Assembly (NCBI GenBank): GCA_023443625.1
Contig: JAEZTQ010000038.1
Span: 1 to 64,000, forward strand
Source of the DNA: Bacillota bacterium
GTDB taxonomy: Bacteria; Bacillota_A; Clostridia; Lachnospirales; Lachnospiraceae
Direction of reading: 5' to 3'
DNA: 64,000 bases
Positions 52,990-63,127 of the stretch are shown one piece after another. The notes beneath the pieces were generated by a model. That model was not told the origin of the DNA, made no database searches, and saw only the letters and a program-made list of their open reading frames with translations. Every line of letters begins with the position of its first letter. Within the stretch, counting starts at the first letter, position 1. The translations under genes were made by a program, and so were the position numbers.

Positions 52990-55900
52990 CTATTCAACTA
53001 CAACTTTAACCTTAACAACAATATCTCCTGCTGTTGCAACAACATAATCTGTTCCCTTTGATACAGCAGTTGCATAACCTGTGTTTTTGTTAATCACTAT
53101 TACATCTTTTTTTAAAGTTTTCCAAGTGACCTTATCTGCAGCCAAGCCGTAAACCTTAGCTTTAAAGGTATAGGCTCCGCCTTCCTTCATTGAATTAGTA
53201 CTTTTTACCAACGATATATATGGCTTCTTCACAGTTATCGTTGTCTTGAAGATCTTAACCTCGCCATTATAAAGAGTGACTTTGGTAGTAATAACTGTTG
53301 TTCCAACACCTTTCGCTGTGATCTTTCCCTTCGCATTTACAGTAGCTACGGATTTTTTACTGGAGGAATACGAAACAGTGACTGCCCCCACAGCGCTACT
53401 GGATGTTTTGTCCTTTTGGCTCTTAACCTGTTCTAAAGTTACAGGTAAATTCACCTTTATTGTTGCAGATGTATCTTTAGTCCCGCCTACATATAAAGTC
53501 TTTTTAGCCGGTGTTATGCTGATTTGGCTTGTTAAAGAGGCTACTACATCTCCAGCTACTTCCTTAGGAAGTACAACATAATCAGAGCATTGAAGAATAT
53601 TAATGGTAATATATCCATCCTTATCAACCACAATCTTAGAGCTATAAGGTAAAACTTCTAACTTTCCAGAAGTTGTGTTATTATGATACAGATAGACCTC
53701 AGTTCCGGCTTTCATACCTTCCTGATTACCAACATAAATTCTTACAGTTGCCTGAGACGGTAATATACCTTCATGGCTAAAATTTATAACCAAACCATTT
53801 GATACATCCTGATTCAGTAGTTCATTTAACTTAGAATCACTGCTTAATGCTTTCACCTCTAAGTAAAGATTAACTTTTGTTAATTCCTTATTAGAATTTG
53901 CAAGGTTTTTTCCGCTAAATGTCCAGGAATACTGTTCCTTACCTTCATCATTTGTTATAGAGACGGTTATGTCCTTACCTGTCTCTTTCGCAACTGCTAA
54001 TATTTTCTTGTCTAACTCCATATTTAAATCAATGTTAGAATCTTCTGTTTTCGCCACACTTACTGTTACATTTACTGCTCTTGTAGCTTCTGCTTTCATC
54101 TGCTCTAGTAATTTATCAGAGAATATCGAAAGTGTTGCTTCTTTTATTTCTGTCCCAGTCTGTGCCTTAACATCAACTTTCACTTCAACAAATACATTAC
54201 CCTTATCATCTGCTTTTCCTACACTATAGGTTACTGTACCGTCTACACCTTTTAACTTACCAATCTCCATGCCAGGTGTTGGAACCTTCGTTGGTTCTGG
54301 TGTTACCGTTGGCTCCGGTGTTTCTGTTGGTCTTGGTGTCTCTGTTGGTCTTGGTGTCTCTGTTGGTCTTGGTGTTGTTGGTGTTGGTTCTGGCTCTGTT
54401 GGTGTTGGTTCAGGCTCTGCTACCGGCGTGCCGTTTACAACTACTTCTGAGGATTTATTTCCTTTCATATCTAAGGCTTCTAATACGATTGTATACTCTT
54501 TATCATTGGTAAGCCCTTTGAAAGTAACAGTCTGTACACCAGCATCTACATTCTGAGTTGTTATTTCCTCTCCAGTTACAAGTATCTCTTTCAAATCATC
54601 ATCTGCTGGATCTGTCCAGGTAATTGTTAACTGTCCATCACCTGCTATTACAGATGGACTAGTTACCTTTCCAGGTGCTGTGATATCCTCTACAACTTTA
54701 ACATCACAGGTTACAGTATAATTTCCATCTACAGTAGTAGCTGTTATAGTAGTACTGCCAATACCTATAGGAGTTACCTTTCCATCAACTACAGTTGCGA
54801 TACTGGGATCACCTGTGGACCATATAATATTTTTTATGGAAGCACCTGTAGGGTTTAATGTAGGTATAAGCTTTTTAGAAGAGCCTTCCAAGTTCAACTC
54901 TAATTCATCCACATCAAAAGAAATACCACCTACAGGAATAACATTTCTTGTTAAGGAAAATTCGTCAATTTGTACCCATTGATTAGCAGGTGAATCGGAG
55001 TAAAGTCCTACTTCACATTGGCCATTAGTAACTTCAATGTTTTGAATAATAACCTGTGTCCAATTATCAATTGGAGTTTTTAGAGAATAGGATTTCTGTT
55101 CGCCTCCATAATTTTTAACATATAGGTCACAAATATTTTGTCCACCACTACTCTTTACCCATGCTTTTAGGGTATAAGTACCATTAGGTAGATTTTTTAC
55201 TTCTTGCTTTAAGGTAGCGTTGTAATAGACATCAGCCTTTTGCTGCATTACAAACTGACCTATTTTTGAGCCTGTTACATCAATATTTGCATTGACTCCA
55301 CCACCTAAGGAATCTGATGCTTCCCATCCTACAAAGGTGCCTACCTTAACGCGGTCAGCTTCAAATTCAGGGTTATTCAGATAGTTATTGCCTGATGCTA
55401 CTTCCCAAGTACCTTCTTCCACATTAAGGTGCCATTGACTCAGGTTGTTAAATGTTGGTTTATGACCTTCAAAGCTTAGAGGTACCCATTGATTATAGCC
55501 TTGTCCATTACCTGCAAAGTCTGACCAACGGTCGCCGCAATCAAGAACCATGGTATCTTCTGTTCCCTGAATTGTTACAAAGAAACCTGTTTGTGAAACG
55601 TGAGAGTAATTATCTGAGGAACCTTCCATTACATATGGAATATTTATATTCTCCCTGGTGTGCTGGATATCATATGGTCCATTAATATTGTCAGCCTCAA
55701 GAACATAGCTATGGGATGAATCCCAGCCATATAAATCTGAGCCTACAAAATAATAATGACCATTGTATTTAAACATACAGTTTCCTTCAATACCACCCTT
55801 ATCCTTGATACCCAGAGTACCGTCTTCTCGTATATATTCTCTTTTATTATCATAGTAAATATGCTTTATATTATCACTATCTATATCTAGGAAATCTGAT

Positions 55901-58900
55901 TCACGGAGAGGTGCAACATACAGATGAGATCTACCACTGGTGCTTGAGCAGATAATATATGCTTTACCATCATCATCCTGGAATATAGTCTGGTCGCCGG
56001 TACCATTATTCACAAAGTATGGCATTTCCTCGCTGTCCAGAACATATTCAAAGGTAAATGGTCCTGTTGGTGTCGGTGAGGATGCAAATACAATTCCAGC
56101 AACGGGCTTTGTTGCTGTTGGAATTTTATTACCTACTGTAGTAGGTATTTCTGTACCAAGAGTTGCATTATAGTACTGTGAGATCAAAACATATCTACCG
56201 GTGTTTTTATTATAAGCGACACCCATACGTCCAATCCAGCCGGCGCCTACCAAACCTTCCGATTGATCCGTCATAATGTCTCCCTCGTTTTTCCAATTAA
56301 CCAAATCAGTAGAGGAATAACACGTAAACGCATCAAAAGTACAGGTATCAACTTTTCTTGTTGGATTCTCTTGATATACACTAGCTTCTTTATACCTTAC
56401 ACCATACCAATAATACTTGTCTTCGAATTTGAAAATTCCTCCACCCTGTGAGTAAATCGGATTGCCATCGGTATCCCTATAGAATACATCATTAGTAATT
56501 ACATTCGTCGTAGCTATAACGGTAACCTCGCAGGATGCAGTGTAATTTCCATCCTCAGTAGTTGCAGTTATTACGGTTTTTCCTGCTGCAACTGAGGTTA
56601 CGAGACCATCTACAACGGTAGCTACCTTAGCATCACCTGTTGTCCATATGATTCTATTATTAGAAGCATTCTCTGGTGTAAATAGAGGAATTAAGCTTTC
56701 TGTTGTACCACCGGAGGGTAACATGACACTTGTTTTATTTAATGTAAAGCCTTCCACTGGAATATTAGCCGTTACTGTTACGGTACACTCTGCCTTAAAG
56801 TTACCGTCAACTGTGGTGGCTGATATTGTTGCTGTGCCCTCTCCTACGGGTATTACAATACCATTGGAAGAAACTGTTGCAACGGCTGTATTACTTGATA
56901 ACCAAGTAACAGTTCTGTTAAAGGCATTAGCAGGTGTGGCAAGGGCAGCCAAAGAATAGGACTGTCCTCCAAGACTAAGCGTAATATTTGTCTCTGAAAG
57001 ATTTAAGTCATTCACTGACAAGGTTACTGCTACGTTACATGTAGAATTAAAGCTGCCATCTTCAGTTGTAACAGTTATGGTTGTGGTACCTGGTCCTATG
57101 GGTGTTACAATGCCATTTTCTACTGATGCAATATTTGGATTGCTACTGGTCCATATTAATTTTTTATTTGTTGCATTTAAAGGAGAAACGATTGCTGTTA
57201 ATGCAACAGGTCCCTGCGCAGTAGTAATAGAAAGGCTTGACTTATCTAATTTTACTCCTGATACAGCTACTCTGACCAAAACTTCACACATTGCTGTAAA
57301 GTTACCATCATCTGTGGTAGCTGTAATAATTGTTGTTCCTGAACCTACAGGAGTTACAATACCACCTGAAACTGTAGCTACCAGCGGGTCACTGGAGGAC
57401 CAAGAAATAAATCTATTAGTAGCATTTTGAGGGTATATCGTTGGAATTAAAACCTGGCTTGTCTCACCAAGAGCTGTTGAAAGCGAAGATTTATCAAATG
57501 TTATCCCTGTTACAGGAATCCAATCAATTGCCTCTCCAACCGCCTGAATTGTGAAACTTGCACTGTTAGTGCTTCCTCCAAACTCAGGGTATGCATCAAC
57601 AGTAAGGGTTATTACTGCTTCTCCTGGAGCACGAACGTGTACAATCCCGCTATTAGGATTTAACTGAGCTACATCCGGATTACTTGAGCTCCAAATAGCA
57701 GATCTGTAATCTGCATCTGATGGATTTACTACTGGTGAAAGATGTAGCACTTTCCCAGTAGAAATAGAAAGAGCACTACCTGTCACGGTCTCTAAATAGC
57801 CACTGCCATCAAAAATATGTATATCTGTTACTTGATTTATAGGACGTACTGTTACATTACATGTAGCAGTTTGTGTTGGTTCATCTACGGAAGTGGCTGT
57901 CACGGTTATTGCGCCACAAGTAACAGATGTTACCACACCCATAGAGTCTACTGTAGCAATAGAAGGATCACTTGATGTCCATATAACAGACTGATTTACA
58001 TCCGCTACTTTTGGGTTAACCGTTGCTTTTAGTATAGCTTTTCCACTAGCCGCACCAGGAATATTAGACAGACTCAAATTAGTTTTGTCCAAGGTGACCG
58101 ACTGAATAGACGGTATTGTACCATATACATTAAAGTTATCTATCCACGAGAGCCAAGATGCAGTGCTAGGTCTTTGCCAATAGCAGGTAATTCCACCAAA
58201 ATTATTCGTATACGTTACTTCAGTCGAAAAAGGTATGTCCGTTACTGTAACTGTATTTGACGAATTACTTTTGTCTGTAAACGTAAAGCTTATCTTATTG
58301 TTGATAAAATCAAGTATGACATTGACATTATAGGTTGCATTAGGAACATTAAAACCAGAAGAGGCAATGTTGGTGGCAGTTTGAGAACCTCCTCCTGATC
58401 CAGGTAAAGTAATCGCCTCCCATTTAGCCAAATTAGGTTTGGTATCATACATTATAGTATTGTTCCCTTTATTTGTAACACCAAAGGTTATATAATTTTT
58501 AGCACTACTGTCTTGAATCTTAATCATGCCGGTGCTATTGTCCGGAGCACCTACATTCCAATCAAAATTTAAAACAACCTTTTTATTTGATACAGCTGTA
58601 AAGGTTTTACGTGAATCTCTGTCACCACTGGCAGAACTACTAAACTGAAATACATTTCCAGTTATATCAGGAACAATTGTTACTTTGTTATCCATTGAAG
58701 CTCCAGCAAGATGTTTTACAAATCCAAATGTATCATTTAGCGCCTTGTTATCAAAACTCTCACTGATATATGGTACATATACTGTGCAGGACGCAGTATA
58801 GCTTCCGTCTTCTGTTGTAGCTGTAATAAGTGCTACACCCTTACTGACTGCTGTTACCAATCCAGCCACATCAACTGTTGCCACACTTGGATCACTGGAT

Positions 58901-59166
58901 ATCCAGGTAATATTTGTGTTTGTGGCACCAGCTGGCAGTATATTTGCATTAAGCTGCATAGTCGGAGCACTTCCTGAAGAAGTACTAGAAAAATAGTCGC
59001 TGGCAAAATAATAAATACTTTGGTCAAGAGTTATACCTGACACTGTTGAGGATGTATCCGCAAAAGCAGTTTTACTGCTCATGGGAACAATGCCTGAAAA
59101 CACTGATGCTAAAATCATTACTACAACTAATAGTTTAGAAATGGTTCTTCTTACTTGTAAGTACAT
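52990..59166 (-). CDS. Giant GH43 exoenzyme with bacterial Ig-like repeats
   Basis: A 2058-residue secreted protein (residue numbers below count nine codons more, from the upstream ATG). Signal peptide to ~46; Ig-like (Big_2) 50-140; LamG-like 142-358; six Ig-like repeats 363-893; GH43 897-1255 with YSQGGGIFKFEDKYYWYG, as in subfamily 24 exo-beta-1,3-galactanases; carbohydrate-binding module 1260-1417 (NPEFEADRVKVGTFVGWEAS); Ig-like 1420-1501; fibronectin III 1505-1592; Pro/Thr/Glu linker with PRPTET repeats 1594-1643; an uncharacterised beta domain; and Ig-like C-terminal parts 1885-2067. There is no dockerin, LPXTG or SLH motif. ATG 59166 follows GGAGG nine bases upstream. Arabinogalactan is the probable substrate class. 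Confidence 0.88.
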   Translation of the reverse strand: MYLQVRRTISKLLVVVMILASVFSGIVPMSSKTAFADTSSTVSGITLDQSIYYFASDYFSSTSSGSAPTMQLNANILPAGATNTNITWISSDPSVATVDVAGLVTAVSKGVALITATTEDGSYTASCTVYVPYISESFDNKALNDTFGFVKHLAGASMDNKVTIVPDITGNVFQFSSSASGDRDSRKTFTAVSNKKVVLNFDWNVGAPDNSTGMIKIQDSSAKNYITFGVTNKGNNTIMYDTKPNLAKWEAITLPGSGGGSQTATNIASSGFNVPNATYNVNVILDFINNKISFTFTDKSNSSNTVTVTDIPFSTEVTYTNNFGGITCYWQRPSTASWLSWIDNFNVYGTIPSIQSVTLDKTNLSLSNIPGAASGKAILKATVNPKVADVNQSVIWTSSDPSIATVDSMGVVTSVTCGAITVTATSVDEPTQTATCNVTVRPINQVTDIHIFDGSGYLETVTGSALSISTGKVLHLSPVVNPSDADYRSAIWSSSNPDVAQLNPNSGIVHVRAPGEAVITLTVDAYPEFGGSTNSASFTIQAVGEAIDWIPVTGITFDKSSLSTALGETSQVLIPTIYPQNATNRFISWSSSDPLVATVSGGIVTPVGSGTTIITATTDDGNFTAMCEVLVRVAVSGVKLDKSSLSITTAQGPVALTAIVSPLNATNKKLIWTSSNPNIASVENGIVTPIGPGTTTITVTTEDGSFNSTCNVAVTLSVNDLNLSETNITLSLGGQSYSLAALATPANAFNRTVTWLSSNTAVATVSSNGIVIPVGEGTATISATTVDGNFKAECTVTVTANIPVEGFTLNKTSVMLPSGGTTESLIPLFTPENASNNRIIWTTGDAKVATVVDGLVTSVAAGKTVITATTEDGNYTASCEVTVIATTNVITNDVFYRDTDGNPIYSQGGGIFKFEDKYYWYGVRYKEASVYQENPTRKVDTCTFDAFTCYSSTDLVNWKNEGDIMTDQSEGLVGAGWIGRMGVAYNKNTGRYVLISQYYNATLGTEIPTTVGNKIPTATKPVAGIVFASSPTPTGPFTFEYVLDSEEMPYFVNNGTGDQTIFQDDDGKAYIICSSTSGRSHLYVAPLRESDFLDIDSDNIKHIYYDNKREYIREDGTLGIKDKGGIEGNCMFKYNGHYYFVGSDLYGWDSSHSYVLEADNINGPYDIQHTRENINIPYVMEGSSDNYSHVSQTGFFVTIQGTEDTMVLDCGDRWSDFAGNGQGYNQWVPLSFEGHKPTFNNLSQWHLNVEEGTWEVASGNNYLNNPEFEADRVKVGTFVGWEASDSLGGGVNANIDVTGSKIGQFVMQQKADVYYNATLKQEVKNLPNGTYTLKAWVKSSGGQNICDLYVKNYGGEQKSYSLKTPIDNWTQVIIQNIEVTNGQCEVGLYSDSPANQWVQIDEFSLTRNVIPVGGISFDVDELELNLEGSSKKLIPTLNPTGASIKNIIWSTGDPSIATVVDGKVTPIGIGSTTITATTVDGNYTVTCDVKVVEDITAPGKVTSPSVIAGDGQLTITWTDPADDDLKEILVTGEEITTQNVDAGVQTVTFKGLTNDKEYTIVLEALDMKGNKSSEVVVNGTPVAEPEPTPTEPEPTPTTPRPTETPRPTETPRPTETPEPTVTPEPTKVPTPGMEIGKLKGVDGTVTYSVGKADDKGNVFVEVKVDVKAQTGTEIKEATLSIFSDKLLEQMKAEATRAVNVTVSVAKTEDSNIDLNMELDKKILAVAKETGKDITVSITNDEGKEQYSWTFSGKNLANSNKELTKVNLYLEVKALSSDSKLNELLNQDVSNGLVINFSHEGILPSQATVRIYVGNQEGMKAGTEVYLYHNNTTSGKLEVLPYSSKIVVDKDGYITINILQCSDYVVLPKEVAGDVVASLTSQISITPAKKTLYVGGTKDTSATIKVNLPVTLEQVKSQKDKTSSSAVGAVTVSYSSSKKSVATVNAKGKITAKGVGTTVITTKVTLYNGEVKIFKTTITVKKPYISLVKSTNSMKEGGAYTFKAKVYGLAADKVTWKTLKKDVIVINKNTGYATAVSKGTDYVVATAGDIVVKVKVVVE

Positions 59167-59193
59167 AAACATTCTCCTCCTTAATTTTCCCAA

Positions 59194-59558
59194 ATTCTCT
59201 TTTAAAATGATTACTTCAAGACTCCTTTCTTTCCTTAGATTTAATTATTATTTGACTGCTTTACCCTCCAAAAGTGATTAACCAATAACTTAAATAGCTT
59301 TGGAAATTTATATAGTATAAAAGTCAAGCCCAAAGATAGATAAACCTGTATAGAAGCTATATAGCTTCATAAGTATTGGTATAAATCTGATTATTTTTAT
59401 AATTAATATTATTATAAAATGACAGCTTCCAACTTAATACATGGCAAAACTAATATTTTCTTGATAATTTATAGGTAATATAGTAATTCCTACACTCCAT
59501 TAAATTACAATATTATTCCTTTTTCCATTACTGCAGTCGAGGGGATTCTTAATCCAGA
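59194..59558. other. Spacer upstream of the GH43 gene, no gene seen
   Basis: AT-rich, 365 bp. It should contain the promoter of the giant gene. I see no consensus pair or coding potential. Confidence 0.3.
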
Positions 59559-59567
59559 TTGCAAAAA

Positions 59568-59616
59568 AGGACTTACACAAAAGGAGTTCTTAAAGAAACC
59601 CTTTTGTATAAGTCCT
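59568..59616 (-). terminator. Terminator of the HAD phosphatase gene
   Basis: On the minus strand AGGACTTATACAAAAGG pairs with CCTTTTGTGTAAGTCC around a 15 nt loop and is followed by TTTTTTGC. The same element occurs at 52781-52829. Confidence 0.88.
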
Positions 59617-59658
59617 GACTAGCTAGTACAAAACTTAACCTATATTCATCACTGCTTC

Positions 59659-60468
59659 CTACAAATTAAAATACTTACTTAAAGTATGTGCTATTCCATC
59701 CTCATTATTGGATAAGGTTATCTCATCTGCGATGGATTTTAGTTTTTCACTTGCATTGCCCATGGCAACACCTAATCCAGCAAATTCAAGCATTTTCAAG
59801 TCATTTGCTTCATCGCCGAAGGCAATCACTTCTTCTGGTTTAATACTTAGTAAGTTGCAGATTGCCTCTAAGGAACTGGCTTTATTTACACCCTTTCTTG
59901 TAGCCTCCAAGAAAAAGGGTGTGGATTGCACAAAAGACAACTCCTCCTTAAAGGGTTCCATAATCCTATCACATAAAGGTAATAATACTTCATTGGGTGC
60001 TGCAATCAGCACCTTAACAGGGTCAAAGTTCACTCCCTCTGCCACATTATTCACCACTTTAATACCCAGATTATTCAGTTTACTTTCATACTCAATCATA
60101 AAAGCATTTCTATCTGCTGTATAATAATCTATACCATCATCAACAATGGGAGTTACAGGAAAAGCTTCAATATGTTTTAGCAATCTTACAGCTACTTCAT
60201 TGGGCAGACTCTTTTCATATAGAACCTTCTGTGTCGCAGCTTCTACAACCTTGCCCCCATTATAGGAGGATAGTAAACCATGATACTCTTCTAGCTTAAG
60301 TGCATCACTTTCCCGTTTGAGGCCTGGCGCAGGCCGTCCAGAAGCTAGAACAACAATTACTCCCTGCTTTTGAACAGCAATTAATGCATCCTTCGTCCTC
60401 TGAGTAATTACCTTCTGGTCATTATTAAGTGTCCCGTCTAAATCAAGTGCTATCATCTTGTAACGCAT
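59659..60468 (-). CDS. Cof-type HAD-IIB phosphatase
   Basis: A 269-residue HAD-superfamily hydrolase of the Cof/YidA type. Motif I is ALDLDGTLNNDQK (D9, D11), motif II is VVLASGRPAP, and motifs III/IV are KGVNKASSLEAI and VIAFGDEANDLKMLEFAGLG. The cap is the long C2 type. It should act on small phosphorylated metabolites such as sugar phosphates. GGGAGG lies eight bases before ATG 60468. Its 3' end is duplicated at 52771-52925. Confidence 0.94.
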   Translation of the reverse strand: MRYKMIALDLDGTLNNDQKVITQRTKDALIAVQKQGVIVVLASGRPAPGLKRESDALKLEEYHGLLSSYNGGKVVEAATQKVLYEKSLPNEVAVRLLKHIEAFPVTPIVDDGIDYYTADRNAFMIEYESKLNNLGIKVVNNVAEGVNFDPVKVLIAAPNEVLLPLCDRIMEPFKEELSFVQSTPFFLEATRKGVNKASSLEAICNLLSIKPEEVIAFGDEANDLKMLEFAGLGVAMGNASEKLKSIADEITLSNNEDGIAHTLSKYFNL

Positions 60469-60641
60469 CTGTCAATCCTCCCAGGCTCATCACCTTTTAT
60501 CCTATCGTCAGGTCGCATATCTATGTGGTATTATAACAATTATTTTCATAAATGCAACCAAAATAGAGTGGATTGTATAGTATTGCAGTAAATATATTTC
60601 TCATAACCTCCTGCTAAAAACCAATATATGAATATCTTACC

Positions 60642-60684
60642 ACAGATAAACCTGTTGCCTCCATTGGACAACAGGTTTATCTGT
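60642..60684. terminator. 16 bp hairpin after the GH5 gene
   Basis: ACAGATAAACCTGTTG and CAACAGGTTTATCTGT are perfect complements around an 11 nt loop, 30 bp past the GH5 stop. No T-run follows on the minus strand, so it may stabilise the mRNA 3' end instead of terminating alone. Confidence 0.7.
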
Positions 60685-60713
60685 TATTTTATATTATAAA
60701 ATTGTTATTAAAA

Positions 60714-62447
60714 TTACGGTTCTACACCATACACAAGCGAACTCGAAACATAGGCTGTTACATACTGCCAGTTCTCATAGGTTGTTCCAGCGGATTTGTA
60801 GGAATAATCATTGGTTAATGTATAATTCGTCCAGTCTGACTTATTAAAACGGGTATGAAGTTCAATACTCTGCCCTGATGATAAGCTTCCTGCCCCTGAT
60901 GAAAAGGTAATTTCAAGATAATAATTGGCATTTTGCTTTGCAGGATTAATGGCTGTAAAGACTCCCGTAATGTTCTGGCTTCCCACATGGGACCAGTCGC
61001 AGTGAAAGTTCTGACTCTGGGTGCCTTCTTCGGTAAAATAATACCGCAGCTTAACATTAGAAAGTGTAATCGAAGCACTTGTGTTGTTCGTTAACTTATA
61101 TTTGCCTACAATGGAACTTGATTCGGCTGCAGTTGTTCCCATAAATTTAACATCCAAAGCTCCGGGAACAGGTGTTACGGAAGGAGTAACCGTCGGTGTT
61201 GCTGTAGGGGTTACCGTAGGCGTAACAGAAGGTGTTACTGTAGGGGTTACATTAGATGAGTAGACACCCATGATAGCATTAATAATTGCCTGCTGGGTTA
61301 TTGCTCCTGTACTTCTGTTAAATAATCCGAAACCATAATTACCATTATACCCATTATCCCAGATAGCGGGGATGCATCCGTATTGCTTTGCAACCTCACA
61401 TACACGTTTTGCAAAATATGCTCTGAAGGTTGTATTGGCGGAATCTCCCGCCGACTTATCTACCGAGCCATATTCCCCTATTACTACAGGATATCCCTGA
61501 GCGACAAAAGTATTATACATTGACTGTATCTCTGATATTAAGGATGCTTCTCCACCATAAGAAGCCGCCTTACTGCTATCTGCATTATTGCCCCATTGTG
61601 TCACTGTATAATTCTCAGCCCCGCAGAAATCCCAAGGGGTATAATAATGGACAGAAACCATAATTCTTTTTCCTGAAGCAGTACAATTGTTGTCCGTTGG
61701 CAGAACAAAACCATAATTACCTGCAGTATAATAAATGTTCGTATTCCATCCCGGTATTAACAACCATCTCTTGGCATTATTGCCGCCTGTCCCACGAACT
61801 GCGTTAACAAAAAGCTGATTGTAGGCATTAATATTGGTATAATGTGCGGCTATTGTACTGGCATTGTAATTGGCATCAGCACCAACCTCATTCATGGATT
61901 CAAATATCAAATGCTCATCATAACCTACAAAGGCTGCAGCGATCTGTGTCCATACCTTCTCAAATTTCGCCTTGATATTGGTCTGGTCTGAGCTTCCTGG
62001 CAATATCCATCCGCCCGTCACCGTGCTGTATCCATCTCCATGCATATTAATTATTACATACAGGTTACAATTAATTGCATAATCAACCACTTGTTTGACC
62101 CTATTTAGCCAGGTTGAGTTAATTGTATAATTTGGCGAACTTCCTATGTAGCTTAGCCAGGAAACCGGGATACGGATTGTATCAAATCCTGCATTTGCAA
62201 TTGATTGAATGAAGCTTTGGGTTATTGTTGGATTTCCCCAGACAGTCTCACTGGGTGTTCCATTGCTCGAGGCTTCCATTGCATTTCCTAAATTCCATGC
62301 AGCTCCCATGGCCGTAACAATCTGGCTCTGGTTTAAATCATCAAAGGTTGCAGCTTCAACCGATATCGCATTAGACGCTTCTGGCATTATAACCAGTCCA
62401 AATATCATAATGATTACCATAGCAAATGATAAAATACTCTTTTTCAT
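60714..62447 (-). CDS. GH5 endoglucanase with CBM3
   Basis: A 577-residue secreted cellulase. It has a signal peptide (to about residue 33) and a GH5 domain, 34-397, with WNLGNAMEAS and ETVWGNP typical of subfamily 4. The acid/base Glu187 is in FESMNEVG and the nucleophile Glu325 in VIGEYGS. A Thr/Pro/Val linker (401-428) is followed by a CBM3 (429-577) with SNVKLRYYFTEEGTQSQ-type, NFHCDWSHVGSQNITGVF and W/Y binding residues. It probably cleaves cellulose or mixed beta-glucans and binds crystalline cellulose. AAGGAGGGCC precedes ATG 62447. A consensus-like promoter lies ~190 bp upstream. Confidence 0.95.
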   Translation of the reverse strand: MKKSILSFAMVIIMIFGLVIMPEASNAISVEAATFDDLNQSQIVTAMGAAWNLGNAMEASSNGTPSETVWGNPTITQSFIQSIANAGFDTIRIPVSWLSYIGSSPNYTINSTWLNRVKQVVDYAINCNLYVIINMHGDGYSTVTGGWILPGSSDQTNIKAKFEKVWTQIAAAFVGYDEHLIFESMNEVGADANYNASTIAAHYTNINAYNQLFVNAVRGTGGNNAKRWLLIPGWNTNIYYTAGNYGFVLPTDNNCTASGKRIMVSVHYYTPWDFCGAENYTVTQWGNNADSSKAASYGGEASLISEIQSMYNTFVAQGYPVVIGEYGSVDKSAGDSANTTFRAYFAKRVCEVAKQYGCIPAIWDNGYNGNYGFGLFNRSTGAITQQAIINAIMGVYSSNVTPTVTPSVTPTVTPTATPTVTPSVTPVPGALDVKFMGTTAAESSSIVGKYKLTNNTSASITLSNVKLRYYFTEEGTQSQNFHCDWSHVGSQNITGVFTAINPAKQNANYYLEITFSSGAGSLSSGQSIELHTRFNKSDWTNYTLTNDYSYKSAGTTYENWQYVTAYVSSSLVYGVEP

Positions 62448-62636
62448 AATGGCCCTCCTTTTTGATAAAGACTTAGTACAGTTTTACTAAATCCTGATAA
62501 AATGAGAATTAAGGAAAATCAAAATATCAGACCTCATTCATAGATACACCACCTGACCCTTCCATATAAATGAAAAACTCATGAAACTAATGGTCTAAAT
62601 ATATAGTCGAATGTCAAGTAGCGATGCTTGTACAAT
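62448..62636 (-). other. Long 5' leader of the GH5 gene
   Basis: About 180 nt between the predicted promoter and the GH5 start, AT-rich, with no gene and no strong hairpin. Confidence 0.35.
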
Positions 62637-62667
62637 ATTATATAACATATTTTCAGTTAATTGTCAA
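62637..62667 (-). promoter_or_regulatory. Promoter of the GH5 gene
   Basis: On the minus strand TTGACA (62667-62662) is followed after 17 bp by TATATA (62644-62639), or after 19 bp by TATAAT (62642-62637). It leads into the GH5 leader. A further TTGACA at 62618-62613 lacks a -10 partner. Confidence 0.65.
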
Positions 62668-62782
62668 TAATTTACATTTATTTAACCCGTAATTGTTTCT
62701 TCATGTAGCATACTTGTTAATAATTTATCTTTTGCAAGAATTTTTATATGTTTTGTTTTAATTTTTAACCAATTACAATAAA

Positions 62783-62824
62783 AAGCTCTTATATCCATTT
62801 TCATAAAAAAAGATATAAGAGCTT
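62783..62824 (-). terminator. Terminator of the SPFH-RHH operon
   Basis: AAGCTCTTATATC and GATATAAGAGCTT form a 13 bp stem with a 16 nt loop and TTTTTATTG on the minus strand. It is 20 bp past the stop. Confidence 0.88.
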
Positions 62825-62844
62825 CATTTAGCAATTATTCACCA

Positions 62845-63102
62845 TCATTTCCCTTTTCTCTTTCGAACACTTTCTGCAAGTAAATACTCAATTTGTCCAT
62901 TGATGGAGCGAAAATCCTCTTCAGCCCAAGCCGCTAATTCATTCCATAGACTGGGTGATAGCCTTAGAAGGAGCTGCTTTTTTGACTTTTCCTTCTCTTT
63001 CAGGGCTTTTTCTCTTCGGATTACTTCCTCTTCCATCTCTGCAATATGTTCTAGTCTAACCCTTAATTTATCTTCCTTAGTGATCGTCTTATCTTCCATC
63101 AT
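62845..63102 (-). CDS. Arc-like RHH protein downstream of SPFH gene
   Basis: An 85-residue protein. The first 45 residues are a charged coiled coil (EHIAEMEEEVIRREKALKEK), then a ribbon-helix-helix of Arc type: KKQLLLRLSPSLWNELAAWAEE and INGQIEYLLAESVRK. The start is ATG 63102 with AAAGG six bases upstream; a TTG at 63108 is in frame. It follows the SPFH gene by 25 bp. Such an RHH partner after SPFH genes is seen repeatedly in Clostridia, and the role is unknown; DNA binding or oligomer contact is possible. Confidence 0.85.
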   Translation of the reverse strand: MMEDKTITKEDKLRVRLEHIAEMEEEVIRREKALKEKEKSKKQLLLRLSPSLWNELAAWAEEDFRSINGQIEYLLAESVRKRKGK

Positions 63103-63127
63103 ACACAACCTTTACTTTAATGCCAGA

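Noticed and set aside
54269..54556. Plus-strand Gly/Val repeat frames near the GH43 linker
   Set aside because: They are the complement of the Pro/Thr/Glu linker repeats in the giant gene.
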